Origin: Amanita rubescens
Taxonomy: Eukaryota > Basidiomycota > Agaricomycetes > Agaricales > Amanitaceae
Reading direction: 5' to 3'
NCBI GenBank assembly: GCA_015039365.1
Contig: WION01000011.1
Coordinates: 124,001 to 188,000 of the forward strand
Length of the DNA: 64,000 nt
Shown in pieces: positions 19,320 through 30,181 of this stretch. A program made the translations under genes and the position numbers. Every line of letters starts with the position of its first letter. Position 1 is the first letter of the stretch. The notes beneath the pieces are model-generated. The model saw only the letters and a list, made by a program, of their open reading frames with translations, was not told where the DNA came from and searched no databases.

Positions 19320-21766
19320 TAGTGTTTTAAAGTCCGGTCCAGTCCGGTCTTTATGGCCTTTTTAGGAAAGACCGAGACCGGACCGGTCCCAGGGTGTCCC
19401 TGATATCAAAAAGACCGGAACCGGACCGCTTAAGCCTACCGCTAGACCGGTCTAAATTCAGAAAAAAGACCGGTTAGGACCGGTCTGGACCAGGACCGGT
19501 CTTGGACCAGTCTTGGACCAGTCTAGACCAGTCCTTACATTGTTTTCCATGTCCCTATGGCTCCCATACAATTAATTGCAATGTTGAAATTGATGAAAGA
19601 CAACATAAATATCAATATAATAGTATAAGCCATGCCATCACATGTGCCAAACCCAGTGTTGCTAACCCTCACCCTCTCATATCCTATCACACCCAACTGC
19701 ACTCCAGGTAAGTCAGGAGAGTGCCAAACATTGCCAAAGAGATCACCAAAGAGATCACCAAAGAGAGAATGAAACCCATTGTTGCTGACCCTCACCCTCC
19801 CACTGATAAACTATATGCCATTGGACCAACTGCACCCTCTCATACACCCTCTCACACCCACCTGCACTCTAGGGAAGCCACATGAACCATTTTTGACAAT
19901 ACTAGGAGACTGCCAAACATAGCCAAAGAGAGTGCCAAAGAGAGTGCCAAAGAGAGTGCCAAAGAGAGTCCCAAGATCATACTACCTCAAATGTTAGCCA
20001 TTTCCTATAGCTGATGGGTCAAAAAATAACTTGGATGTACTACATCAGGAAACACAAACAATGCTACCACAAGCTACATAGCTTACATAGCATGTGTAGT
20101 TTGGTAGACAAGTCCCATGTCTGTAGCAGCAGGTAGAACAGGTAGTTAGTACATAGCAACTGGTACTTCTACATAGTTGTCTGTAGATAGCTGGTAGAAC
20201 ATGATAGAACATACTATTCACCTGGAATTTGTGATTCAAAAATGTTAATTCTATTCTTATATTTCTATTTCTATTTCTATCCTATATTAAGTTTGTACTT
20301 TAGTGGCCTTTAAATGTTTGCACTGTTAGGGAATTGAACTCTCAACCTCACACATGTCACATGTCACAAGCTAGCTACATTACAACTTTACCACTACACT
20401 ATAAGGCTATGAATAACTCTCACCACAATTTACTCAAATACCATCCATTCCCAACATCCACTTCAACATCCACAGTGCACCTTGCCTCCACTGCACCTCC
20501 CAGGCTTCCTATGGGCCCCTAGCCTGCCTCCACTGATCTTCTTCATGCACATATCTTAGTGAGAGGATGGGTGGAGGAATGGAGGAATGAGGAGGTTATG
20601 AGATGGGGTATGGGGGAATGGGGAAGAGCCTAGGGGTCTGGGGGAATGGGGAAAGTGGGAATGGGTGGGGAAGAGGGGTATGCTACTACTAGGAGATTGG
20701 AGAAATTTGGTAGGTGTAGGAGTGGGAGTGGGTGAGAGGTGAGAGGTGATGAGGGGGTTGGAAGTGGGTGAGAGGTGAGAGGTGAGAGGTGATGAAGGGG
20801 GGAAGTAGGAGTGGGGATAAGGAGTGTGGAAGATTGGGGAAAGGGGGAGGCCCAGGTGTGGGTGAATGTGTGGTGAAAGGAAGACTTGTTGGGGGAAGGG
20901 GAACTTAGGGGGGGTGAGGGTGAGGGTGAGAGCAAGGGTGGTGGGTAGGTGGGAGGGAGGAGTAAGAGAGGTGGGGTGTGAGTGTGGCTGTAGCCTGTAC
21001 TAGGTGAGAGGAATAATAACTCAGCAAATCCACTGACTTGTCCAAAAACCTCATTCACAACTCACCACAATCCACCATGCCACTACTATCATACATTATG
21101 TGCAAATAACTCTGTAAACACCAATTACACATTTTCTATGTAGCATACAATAGGGCAAAAGAATTTATGTAGATAGTAGTAGACTTACTAGAATCTACAT
21201 AGGATACTGTAGAACTTTTAAATCTACATGAATTCATTAAAATCTACATAAATTCATAAAAACTATAGCAGCCACATATGTAGTTTTACAGAAACTACCA
21301 CAGCCTACCAGAGCTACATAATTCACCACAGCCTACCAAAGCTACATAATTCATGCACTAACTACAGTAGAAAATGTGTTTCCTGATGTAGAACATAGTT
21401 GGATTAATCATGTTCAGAATTTCTTACTTGGAGTGTTGCAACAACAATATTCACAAATTATATATAGCTTCAAACAAAAGTTACCATTGTAAGCTCAGAT
21501 CTCAACCATTTTGGACGTTTGAGTGCTCAAAAAAAAAGCTAAAATATGGTAGAATACAACTGTATTGGTCACCCTTTACTATGAGCGGTCTAGACCGGTC
21601 TGGACCGGTCTTTTGTGGTTTTTTTGATTTTAAAATTTTAAAAAGACCGGAACCAGACTGCCCTTGGACCTGCCAAGACCTGAGACCGCAGTCCGGTCCA
21701 AATCGGTCCTGGTCCAGTCCGGTTCCGGTCTTTTTCGGTCCTGCAGGACTGGAAATAGAAACACTA
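19320..21766. mobile_element. Non-autonomous hAT-like transposon, 2.4 kb
   Basis: The ends are inverted TAGTGTTT, fitting the hAT end pattern. Both are followed by dense arrays of GACCGG/CCGGTC motifs (19333-19540 and 21583-21745). It is flanked by 8-bp direct repeats differing at one base: ATGGGGGA (19312-19319) and GTGGGGGA (21767-21774). The interior has no transposase. It is low-complexity, with a 12-bp tandem repeat near 19921, TACATAG-rich stretches and a G-rich strand near 20630-20960. It would need a hAT transposase from elsewhere. Confidence 0.8.
19921..19972. repeat. 12-bp microsatellite-like tandem repeat
   Basis: About four copies of GCCAAAGAGAGT inside the hAT-like element. A shorter related repeat (CACCAAAGAGAT) lies at 19742-19767. 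Confidence 0.8.
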
Positions 21767-21805
21767 GTGGGGGAAGGTAAAGACCTCAAATAGAGTTGAA
21801 AGGAG

Positions 21806-22826
21806 CATCAGGAAAATCCTGGCTTGGCTTATCCACTTTGGGGGCTTAAAATGTCTTTTGAACTCTTTTCTGCCTTAGTGATAAAAATGGCTAAGACCAT
21901 CTAAGTGCATTAAGGTCATTGACCATATTCTAAGTCTAAGTCCTCTTTTTCAAGTCCAAGGTAAGGACATTGATGTCTTATCTAAGTCTAAGCCTCTGTG
22001 AAGTCAAAGTAAGTCACTAAGCTTGGCATGGGAAAGTGAGAAAAATGTGAATACCTCATTAACTAACCCATTCTAATTCATCAAGAAAAATCAGCCCTGG
22101 ACTTATCAGCTTTTGAGCTTATATGTTACTTACATGAGGAAAATAAGGTAAAAAATAAGGCACCCCCATCACTTTTCACAACTTTTTTGTCTGTTTGACT
22201 TAAAATAAGTAAATAAGTACAATAAGTCATTTACATTTGGGTTTTTCAACATCAAGAGCACCACTTTGATGTCACGTGATTCTTATGTAATATGTTCCCA
22301 CAGTCAATATGGTCCGTGCGCATGGCCTAGGTATATAAAGGAGGGCCTCTAGACCCCCTCCCATGCCCCAGGTGCCCAGGGACTTCTCATTTATACTAAG
22401 TTGTACTAAGTTTTACTAAGTTTTACAGAGTTAAGCTAGAAAGTAGTTAAGTCAGAAGAGTAATAAGTAGTGATAAATGTAATAGTACTTAAAAATCAAT
22501 GACTTTTTTGACCTTATTTTCTGCCACTTAAGACAAGTACTAAGAATCATACTAAGACACCTGCCAAATAAGTCAGAAAGTGTCTGTAAGTCAAGCACCT
22601 GTAAGTGATGGTAGGCTGGATTTGGCTGCCAAAAGTTGCCAAAAATAAGTAAGTTACATAGGTTTAAGTCAATAAGGACTATTAAGATCTTTGAAAGAAG
22701 GGGGGGGTGCCTTATTGGTCTTATATAAGTCCTAAGATAAGGACACATTTGGACAACTTTAAAAGTACTTATTTTACTTAAATAAGGCCATAAGATCCAA
22801 TAAGTCCAGTCCAGATTTTCCTGATG
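21806..22826. mobile_element. AT-rich inverted-repeat element (MITE-like), 1 kb
   Basis: The ends are imperfect inverted repeats. The left reads CATCAGGAAAATCCTGGCTT; the right, reverse-complemented, reads CATCAGGAAAATCTGGACTG and continues similar for another dozen bases. Inner inverted partners (ATAAGGCACCCCC near 22158 and 22705) support a foldback layout. There is no coding capacity. A TATATAAAGG box near 22333 lies in a promoter-like stretch. No clear target duplication was found, and the boundaries are uncertain. Confidence 0.45.
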
Positions 22827-23056
22827 GATGTATGCGCACGAAAGAGAGAGAGAGACAAAATATACACCAGGCCAATGAGGAGCGTAGGCATACTCTGCGA
22901 TAGTTTTCGCTTCTTCAGCATCACCACGTGAGTTGAGGAATTCTTCCGCTTGTTCGTTATGCCGTTTTTGATCGTATCTACGTCTAGCTCCGGCTTCTTG
23001 TCATCTTGTAGTGGTTGTGCAATGAGAGACTTGAGGCCGAGTTTTACGACTGGCAT
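22827..23056 (-). pseudogene. ORF fragment truncated by the inverted-repeat element
   Basis: An open frame starting MPVVKLGLKSLIAQPL, with a Lys/Arg-rich stretch (MLKKRKLSQS). It loses its own sequence where the inverted-repeat element begins. No family was recognised, and it may be a gene fragment or chance. Confidence 0.25.
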
Positions 23057-23184
23057 GGGTAATACTAACTAGTAGGTAATGCCTACGTTCGGTATGGGAC
23101 AGAAGTTGCCTGGCCAAACATTCACAATTGTTAACTGGTCACTGCAGAATTGCCCTCATTTATGCACATGTCCTCGCTGATGGA

Positions 23185-23900
23185 TCACACGTGGATATTA
23201 TTCTCTAAGAGGTCGGTGTGGTTGGGAACCAGCCGCCAACTGTTGTTGAAGAGGCCCGGGAGCTTCGAGATGAGATAGTCCAGCATCGGGCGAAAGCGCT
23301 CGGGCAGCCCTTGCTGGAGCGCCTTGAGGTCCGACAAGTACTCGTCATACAGCGTGGCGCGGTCGGGACACTGCATCGAGCTCGGTGTCTTGTCCCATGA
23401 CGAGGCGAAAAACCTGTGTGGGTAAAGTCAGCTGCGCGAATTCCTTAACGTAGGTGGAGGGGACGTGGGGGACGTTGGTGGCGACGACGTACCTGGAAAA
23501 GTCTGGTAGCGTTCGCCGAAGAAGGCGGAAGTTGTTCTTGCGCAGCTCGCCGCGGGCAAGATACATCGAGATCCCGCGCACATTGCCCATCGTGTAGACG
23601 TGGAGCCCGCCGGCGTTGGCGACAAACTCGTGACGTGGCATGAATCCTTCGTAGGCTCGCTCGACGCACTCGAGAAAAGACATATCTAGGGCAGAGCGGC
23701 CGGAACGGAGCTGGACGACACAAGTGTCATCGTCGGACATCACGGTGTAGCTGGTTCCACCTTGTACGGATGCTGGGTGGACAGGCATGTCCATAAGTCG
23801 TTCAGCCTCTTGGTCGCATAGTTTCTGCGTCGCGGGGGCGTTATTGTAAAAGAAGGTTGCTATCTACCTTAGATAGTTTTGCAATCGAAGCCGCAATGCC
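23185..23900 (-). pseudogene. Broken APH-type phosphotransferase (kinase-like) gene
   Basis: The minus-strand frames show an aminoglycoside-phosphotransferase-like (APH) protein-kinase fold. Present are an N-terminal sheet (SYTVMSDDDTCVVQLRSGRS), a middle part in 23625-23445, an intron near 23410, and then a segment ending LVPNHTDLLENN. The last contains the catalytic HxDxxxxN loop. The Mg-binding DWE/DFD-like motif and C-terminal helices that should follow are gone, because a stop comes three codons after the loop. In the 5' part, AAGGTAGATAGC replaces AAGGTCCAGATAGC of the second copy, a 2-base frameshift. Fungal members are widespread and their substrates are mostly unknown. This copy cannot make a full enzyme. 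Confidence 0.75.
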
Positions 23901-24146
23901 ATTGTATCTTGGTGGATCGTAGTAGATGCTTGGGAACAGTGAGATCAAGATGGTGATGGTACTTTCCTTTCGATTTTCCTGTGGTAGGTGGTGGCCCGTC
24001 GATGGGCAGGTTTAGGTCGAAAAACATGGCGGATCAATCCAAACAAAGAGCAAATGAGTCGGTGCCGGATATTCCATCTAATAACTCGGTTAACACCTTT
24101 GTTTGCTAATGTTACTTGCGTGCCAGTTCGTCGAGACCACGCCACC

Positions 24147-25461
24147 ATGGTGAACATTTATCTGCCCACCGACCGCGGACAAGTTCTAGCACTCTCCATC
24201 CCCTTCAGTGACATAGAGAGGCTCTCCGTCCGCCCTGTCAAATGGCTTCGATTTGTTACATTCGCCATTTGTGGAGTCCGGGGACATCTCTCCGAGTCTG
24301 CGATGCCCAATGGCACCCCTGTCGACTATGAGAGTATCTCCTTTGATAATATTGCCGAAGCTTACTATTATATTCCTGAGGGTAATATCTGTCGCTTATC
24401 GCTAATATTTTGGTTTACGCCCCTATAGGGGATTATCATCTCATTGACCACAAAACAATGAACGATCGAATCACCTCCTCTGAGCAAACGCCACGCTCTT
24501 CACGTTTCCGCAGTGATGTCATGGCACGCGATGGCCCTGTGTGCGTCTTCACAGGGTCCCTTGCCGATGATTGCGATGCAGCACACCTACTCCCCAAAAT
24601 CAAGGGTGATGAGGTATGTATCCGTCGTCATTTTTCCGTGTCACCCACCTTGCTACACACCCTTCTAGTACATTGAGGCTGTTCTCCAAGATCGTCTCAA
24701 TTCGTACGACGCCACTCTAGAACCTAGGAATCTAGGCATCAACTCTGTTGAGAACGGGATGTTATTGAGCAAGAATCTGCATTCGTCGTTCGCGCACGGG
24801 AGAAGGGCTTTCCTAAAGGTACATAAAGTAGACATAAGTTCCGAAAATTACTGAATCTGGTGATTTCTAGACGCCCAACTTTGCTTTGGACCCCGCCGAC
24901 ATCCCTAGGGTTGAGGCAGATCCAATGCCATCCAGTCGCATCACATTGCATAATTTGGCACCAGACACTAGCCGTCTTCCGATTCCGCAATATGACGCGC
25001 TCATCATCGGTACGGGCACATCACTGCCATCTACTGTCATCCTTGACTACATGTATGGCGTTGCTGCCTATCGATGCTGGGGCAGTGGACAGGACATCGA
25101 GGAAGTGATGGAGCAACGTTTTGCCGAGCACTATAAATCTATACCTATACCACCAGCCCCTCCGTACTCAAGTGACAGCGATAGTTTTTCAGAACATGAT
25201 CATCCCAACGACGGCAATAGACGACCGAGAGGGAGAAATCATAGCGCGAAAATGTCAGATGAAATGCTTCGTGCGATGGACAAGGTCCTTGCGCTCTCCA
25301 TGTTGGTCAAGGGAACCACTCCTGAATTGATGGCCGCAGAAAGACAGAGGCGAGAGGAGGCGGAAGAGTTGCGTGCGAAGGAGGCTAGTCGAGTGAAAGT
25401 GCAGCAGTGGATGCAAAGTTCTCCGTGCGTTCTCCCTTACCTCCGGGCTATTTCCCACTAG
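24147..25461 (+). CDS. HNH nuclease domain protein
   Basis: Four exons: 24147-24381, 24429-24613, 24669-24818 and 24871-25461, in frame and coding 386 aa. The start sits in a good context (CACCATGG). Exons 2 and 3 carry an HNH-type nuclease module as seen in many Agaricomycete proteins. A CVFTG zinc/turn motif comes first, then CDAAHLLPK with the first His, then GINSVENGMLLSKNLHSSF with the Asn and final His. Such domains bind a metal and nick DNA or RNA in other families. The role of these fungal proteins is unknown, and both mobile and regulatory roles have been considered. The C-terminal half is acidic/Ser-rich, then has a Glu/Arg-rich helix (EELRAKEASRVKVQQW). The gene lies between two direct-repeat fragments of an APH gene, suggesting it arrived or was kept by a local duplication. 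The end may use one more intron (GTGCGT at 25425). Confidence 0.85.
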
Positions 25462-25564
25462 AAGCTGATCTTAGGTCAAACGGAGATAACGTATTCCAGT
25501 CAAACGCAGATAGTTCCGCCGGAAGCTGATCTTAGGTCAAACGTATTCAAGTCAAGCGCGCTAT
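25462..25564 (+). repeat. Short direct repeats after the HNH gene
   Basis: AAGCTGATCTTAGGTCAAACG occurs twice, about 60 bp apart (near 25461 and 25522), followed by GTATTC(C/A)AGTCAA(A/G)CGC variants. Confidence 0.7.
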
Positions 25565-25800
25565 AGGCCGGAACGGAACTGGACGACGCAAGTGTCATCG
25601 TTGGACACGACGGTGTAGCTGGTTCCACATTGTACGGATGCTGGGTGGACACGCATGTCCATAAGTCGTTTAGCCTCTTGGTCGCATAGTTTCTGCGTCG
25701 CGGGGGCGTTATTACAAAAGAAGGTCGCTATCTGGACCTTAGATAGTTTTGCAATCGAAGCCGCAATGGCATGAGCCATTGTATCTTGCGACAGAATCAA
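25565..25800 (-). pseudogene. Second fragment of the APH-type gene (5' part only)
   Basis: A roughly 200-bp direct repeat of 23697-23900 at high identity. It encodes the APH N-terminal segment (TQKLCDQEAKRLMDM, then SYTVVSNDDTCVVQFRSG). Here the upstream frame is continuous (AAGGTCCAGATAGC), unlike the shifted copy. Everything downstream in the gene sense is missing. It is probably the left-over end of a duplicated or split APH gene. Confidence 0.75.
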
Positions 25801-25980
25801 AGAATGTTTCGGTCCGCATTCCACCAGTGTACCCCGTGCCACGTGGCGGGGTTCCCATATGATAGAAAGGATTATAAGATTAGTCCAGAATTTTTGAATT
25901 GCAAAGGCCACCCGGAACCTCGATGCATTTACGAGAACCTAGCCCTCAGACTGCGGTATTGCCGGCTGGAGATGGGGGAC

Positions 25981-27741
25981 TTTTTTTTTTTTTTTTTTTA
26001 AATGTAAAGGCGATTTCATTTGAGCAAGAGGTAAATTAATACAGGTAAGCATTGTGACACAAGTCACATAATGGGGTAATGCGCGTTCACGCGCATGTTA
26101 AAGTGTGTAGTAAAAAGAAAAAGTTCTTGGAGGTCAATAGGTAAAGGAAGGCAGACGTACGCTCGTTGTAGCTAACCTTCCTAAAGAGAAATTATTCAGT
26201 GAACGTCCCGAGGGACACGCTCAAAAGAGAACGCTATGTAAGCGGGCTCTAATGAGCCAGTTAGTAAAGCAAAATTGGCACGAATGCCAAAGAGGTATAG
26301 TCGGCGTCGCACTTTGGAGCAGCGCCGGCATTGGTAGCAGGGGGTGGGGACATCTGAAGTGACCGAAGTCACATGTTGTTTCAGTTGAGGTGCGACGACC
26401 TCAGATTGATGCAATCGACACCGTTGATGCCGAGGGGGTATTATGATGATGGTGGGTAGAACCACCAGTGTTGATTCGAGAGGAAGCACGGGGGCTTTGA
26501 GGGTGCTAGAGGAGAGGTCGGAGGTGAGCTCGTCGACTGTCTCAATGGTCGTCCTGGGAAGGGGGGAAGGAGGAAGGGGTAGAGGGGTAGTAGGAGCCAG
26601 AGGCTCCGAGGGGTCGTTCTGAAGCTTGGCAGCTTTCTTCGCCTTTCGCTTTTGCGATCGGGATAATTGTTTAGAGGCAGTGGTGGTAGTGTCGATATTG
26701 TCATCAACGACGGGTGTCGTCAATGCGGGGAGGGGAAACATCATCAAGATGGGCAGGGGAGGGGTCGTCGGTGGTACAGGGAGAGAAGGGACCGGAACTC
26801 GGACCTTCTTCAAGTTTCTCGGTTTGTTCGGCAGGCAGTCGCATGACGTCGACAGTGTTATGTCATGCGTCAAGGGTATGGATATTTTTCCACAGTCGTA
26901 AAAGTCGGCTATGGGGAAGGGAAGCAAGTTTGTCCTGCATTTGAGGCAAGACTTTGAGAAGCATGACTTGGCTACAAACGTGAGGTAGAGCACCTCGACG
27001 TCAGGCAAGTCTGGGGTGCAAGTGACATCACAGCCATCAAGGCACCATTTGTGAACCCATATAGCGGTCTTGGAGGAAACCGCAAGGTTAATAGACGGGG
27101 CGATTCGGACCCAGTCAGGATGGGAGAGTGTTTGGTAACGGGGGTTGCCATGTCTGTCATCAATGGCGTGACGACGGAAAGGCGTGTTGAGGGTAACTAG
27201 TATGTCAGAGGTCGACGAGAGGTTATCGAGCATCATCTGTAGGATGACGAACTTGGAGTCAGTGGGTAAATCGGGTTTGCCGAGACTAATGTCGCAAACG
27301 GTGGTTTTAATCGGTAGGATGCGGAGTCCATGGCGGGACTCGCCGGAGTCATGTGACACGTGACCAGACATCTGATCACCTAACGTGTTTCAAGGGCCAA
27401 CGCCTCACGGCAAAGGCAAGGCAGGGGGCAAGGCTAGTAGTTGAATGCACCAAGGTGCGGAGGGAGCAGAGGGTGTAGGAAGCAAGCAGCCGGGGGAGCG
27501 TAGCTGCGTAAGGGATGGGGATAATGAGCGGCGCAAAGCCTTACTCGTAGAAAGGTGGACAAAAGTCTACACGTGTAATGGTGTCGATGAAGAGGACAAA
27601 AGTGGTGCTCAAAGGCACCAGTACATACAGGATTTCCACAAGGACCAATAAACGCTGATAAGCAAAGCCCGTAGTGGGCCCAGAGGCCCACAAAAACGAG
27701 CGAGAAAAAGGGATGGTCGTGGTAAGAGGTCAAGAAGCGAT
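25981..27741 (-). mobile_element. Retroposed unit with poly(A) tail and target duplication
   Basis: The unit is flanked by the direct repeat GAGATGGGGGACTT (25969-25982 and 27742-27755, exact over 12-14 bp). Next to the left copy is a run of about 19 T, which is a poly(A) tail on the minus strand. Target duplication plus A-tail indicates target-primed reverse transcription by a LINE. Inside is one long minus-strand ORF. No reverse transcriptase is present, so this is either a non-autonomous LINE-like element carrying only a first ORF or a processed copy of a cellular mRNA. Confidence 0.8.
26196..27371 (-). CDS. 391-aa ORF inside the retroposed unit, unknown
   Basis: An intronless open frame of unknown family. 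Residues 1-190 look globular, with an aromatic/Cys pattern (WVHKWCLDGCDVTC, later KSCFSKSCLKCRTNLLPFP) that could bind zinc. The middle is Pro-rich, followed by a basic helix (SRSQKRKAKKAAKLQ) and a Ser/Thr/Pro-rich region. The C-terminus has another Cys cluster (CYQCRRCSK). An RNA-binding ORF1-type protein of a LINE would fit the basic/Cys features and the retroposed context, but this is inference. The lack of introns fits reverse transcription. The frame is intact from an ATG 370 bp inside the 5' end. Confidence 0.5.
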   Translation of the reverse strand: MSGHVSHDSGESRHGLRILPIKTTVCDISLGKPDLPTDSKFVILQMMLDNLSSTSDILVTLNTPFRRHAIDDRHGNPRYQTLSHPDWVRIAPSINLAVSSKTAIWVHKWCLDGCDVTCTPDLPDVEVLYLTFVAKSCFSKSCLKCRTNLLPFPIADFYDCGKISIPLTHDITLSTSCDCLPNKPRNLKKVRVPVPSLPVPPTTPPLPILMMFPLPALTTPVVDDNIDTTTTASKQLSRSQKRKAKKAAKLQNDPSEPLAPTTPLPLPPSPLPRTTIETVDELTSDLSSSTLKAPVLPLESTLVVLPTIIIIPPRHQRCRLHQSEVVAPQLKQHVTSVTSDVPTPCYQCRRCSKVRRRLYLFGIRANFALLTGSLEPAYIAFSFERVPRDVH

Positions 27742-27952
27742 GAGATGGGGGACTTGGTGGAACCAGGTCATTCGAGAAAATGTCTAGGTCGTTTGATGTT
27801 GGTTGCCTACTCCTGCTTACCTAATCATGTAAAGCTAGTTCGAACGGTCGCGTCGTGCCTGGACACTACCCAGGCCATTCAGCTGAAATAGAACCGCATA
27901 CCATGTTACCTCTTAATCCCCTGGAAACCCTTGACAGGAACAAACAGACTTC

Positions 27953-30181
27953 ATGGACCTTTTTAACCCCAAAATCCTCGACGCATGCATTCGTGACGTT
28001 GCATCCTGCCTCACCGACAACCAGAAGGCAGATTTGTTGCTTTACGCTGTGCGTAGTATACGCATCAACAGGTATGCATGTTCTGTGTAACCGAGAGGAT
28101 GCTCCTCAATTCTTTCATCTTCCAAGCGATACTCGCACCATAGTCGAGAATGCCATGCAATCTTGCCTACAAATCTCAACTTTGTGTTCAGAAAAGATCG
28201 CAAAGGCTCGAATTCTTCGTGCAAGGGCCAGACTGGCGGCGGGGCTTCAATTTAGTGCAAACGAAGGTGTTCTCTCTCTCCTCTGCGTGATTTGGTCCTT
28301 TTGCCAATCATTCGCATTTTTTGCTCAGACTTGGAAGCGGCGCTAATCGCAGAGCCGGGCAACCCCGAAGCAACGGCACTCCTTCACCATCGATCTGTAG
28401 CTGTCGAGAAGGCACGTGTCTAACGAGTCTGATTCGTTCTTGCTATTTAAAGCGTACCTTTGAACAGCTTCTGTCTCCCCTTCCCAGGAGTAGGGAACGC
28501 CTCTCAAATGAGATATGGCGAGAGATTGTTTCGTATCTGCCAAGAAAAGACCTCAAATCCCTGTTATTTGTGCCACATGCGGTTTCACGTGTTGCGAGTC
28601 AGCTCCTTTTCAGAGAGTTAGATCTTTACTTCGGTAACATATGTGACGGGGATGAAGATGTTGATTCCTGGAATCAAACTTCATCCTCTGACAGCAAGGG
28701 CGAAGATGTTCGACATGCGCTTCGTAGCGCCGATATCCTGACACGGATCATCGTTGACGATAGCTTTGCAGGGGTTGTGCGGACGTTGAGGCTATATGTG
28801 CCTACGCATGATAAGGATGGTACAATGGCATTCCAAACAGGTAAACGGGATGAACCTCGCATCTGTATGACTGCCATCTAACAGAAAATCAGGAATGCTC
28901 ACAAATGCCTTGCCGAAATTGACAAATTTGCGAAATGTGCACATATCTGCGGGTAACGGATGCTTGACTCCGATTTTACTTGTGCTTCAAGCGACCACGC
29001 CTCGTCTAAAGAGCCTCTCACTGTGGTTGGTTTTTTTTCACCTGCACAATATACACATATCCTCATCCAAAACCTCAGTTCGCCCGACGGTCCCGCAGAT
29101 CCCTTTCTCTTCACGTTCGAGCACCTCTCTCACTTTTCGTACCAGACAGACGGCGGGAATTCTAACGCCGTATACAATTTCATTTATCAAAATCAACAGT
29201 CCCTTCGAACTGTCTCCATTCGAAACCAAAGCTGGACTTTCCCCTCGACCGTTCTCTCCATCCGAAATCTGACTCACATCGACTTCCAGGGTCACCTCCC
29301 TCCAAACAGCCAAGCCATCGAAGACATCCTCACGCACGGACGGCAACTGGAATCGCTCTTGCTGAGCTGCGACATCGACTGTACCTCCACATCTCACATC
29401 TTCCGAAGCATGCCCAAAGCGCTCCCTTTCCTTCGCCACTTTTCGTTCACAGTGCATAACGTGAGTAGGCGAGCGAGAGACCCCGACCTGTTCCCAGCCA
29501 TCGCAGAATTTCTGCGCGGGCGTCAACAATTGAAAACCCTAAGTCTCGTCGTTCAAAATGGAACTATACAATCTTCCGTCGGGTTCGACGCGGCCGTATG
29601 GGGTGTCTTGCCGTCACTCGTGAATCTGAAAACGCTCAAAATTTCTTATCCCTCGGATCTAGCGCCTGGATTGGCTTCTTGGTTGATTCCACGCAGCGTT
29701 AGAGGGTTGGCTGTGACGCTGGATTTTACAAATGCGTCGAGTGGGGGCACAACTAATGCGAGGGACCCGATCTCGTTCCTCGACGTGCGTATTAATCTCA
29801 ACAGTGTTGCTGCGTCAGCTGACACCTCTGTCCGGAATATTATAGCAACTTCGGCCGGGCATACCCCCCGACCTGCGGTATATCAACCTATCGCAGTTCT
29901 TAGTGCAGAATGTGGCGCTCATTGTTGAACGTGGTTTTCCCATGGTACGTGTAATACGTGTGGGGAACAACTATTGGACGGTAGAGAGACATCTGAGAGG
30001 ACTCGGGGATCTCAGTGGCCCTGGCCACTCTGTCATCGGAGGAACGCAAGAGGGTGTCTTGTTGCAGATGGAGCAGTGGCCTCGAAAGAGAGTGACATGT
30101 CATGCTGCTGAGTGGCTGGAGTGGCTTGGGTGTGGTTGTGCGATTCAGATTGATTGTCCGGATGCCGCGTTTCCGGAATGA
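27953..30181 (+). CDS. F-box protein with TPR-like N-terminus
   Basis: A multi-exon gene. Exon 1 is 27953-28071, exon 2 is 28127-28266 and exon 3 starts at 28329. Further introns lie near 28405-28455, at 28842-28891, near 29023-29075 and near 29786-29845. All frames connect to the stop at 30181. The first 100 residues form helices like the TPR-like front of Agaricomycete F-box proteins (RDVASCLTDNQKADLL, then KARILRARARLAAGLQF). The F-box follows as RLSNEIWREIVSYLPRKDLK. F-box proteins bind Skp1 and bring targets to an SCF ubiquitin ligase. The rest resembles irregular leucine-rich repeats (LPKLTNLRNVHISAG, LPSLVNLKTLKISY), the likely target-binding part. The target is unknown. The gene looks intact. 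Confidence 0.8.

Noticed and set aside
20630..21058. 142-codon Pro/Ser/Thr ORF inside the hAT-like element
   Set aside because: It is the translation of a G-rich low-complexity strand and has no motif or codon structure.
25981..25999. Poly-T run considered as an RNA polymerase III terminator
   Set aside because: Its position next to a target duplication and the 3' end of a minus-strand ORF makes a poly(A) tail the better explanation.
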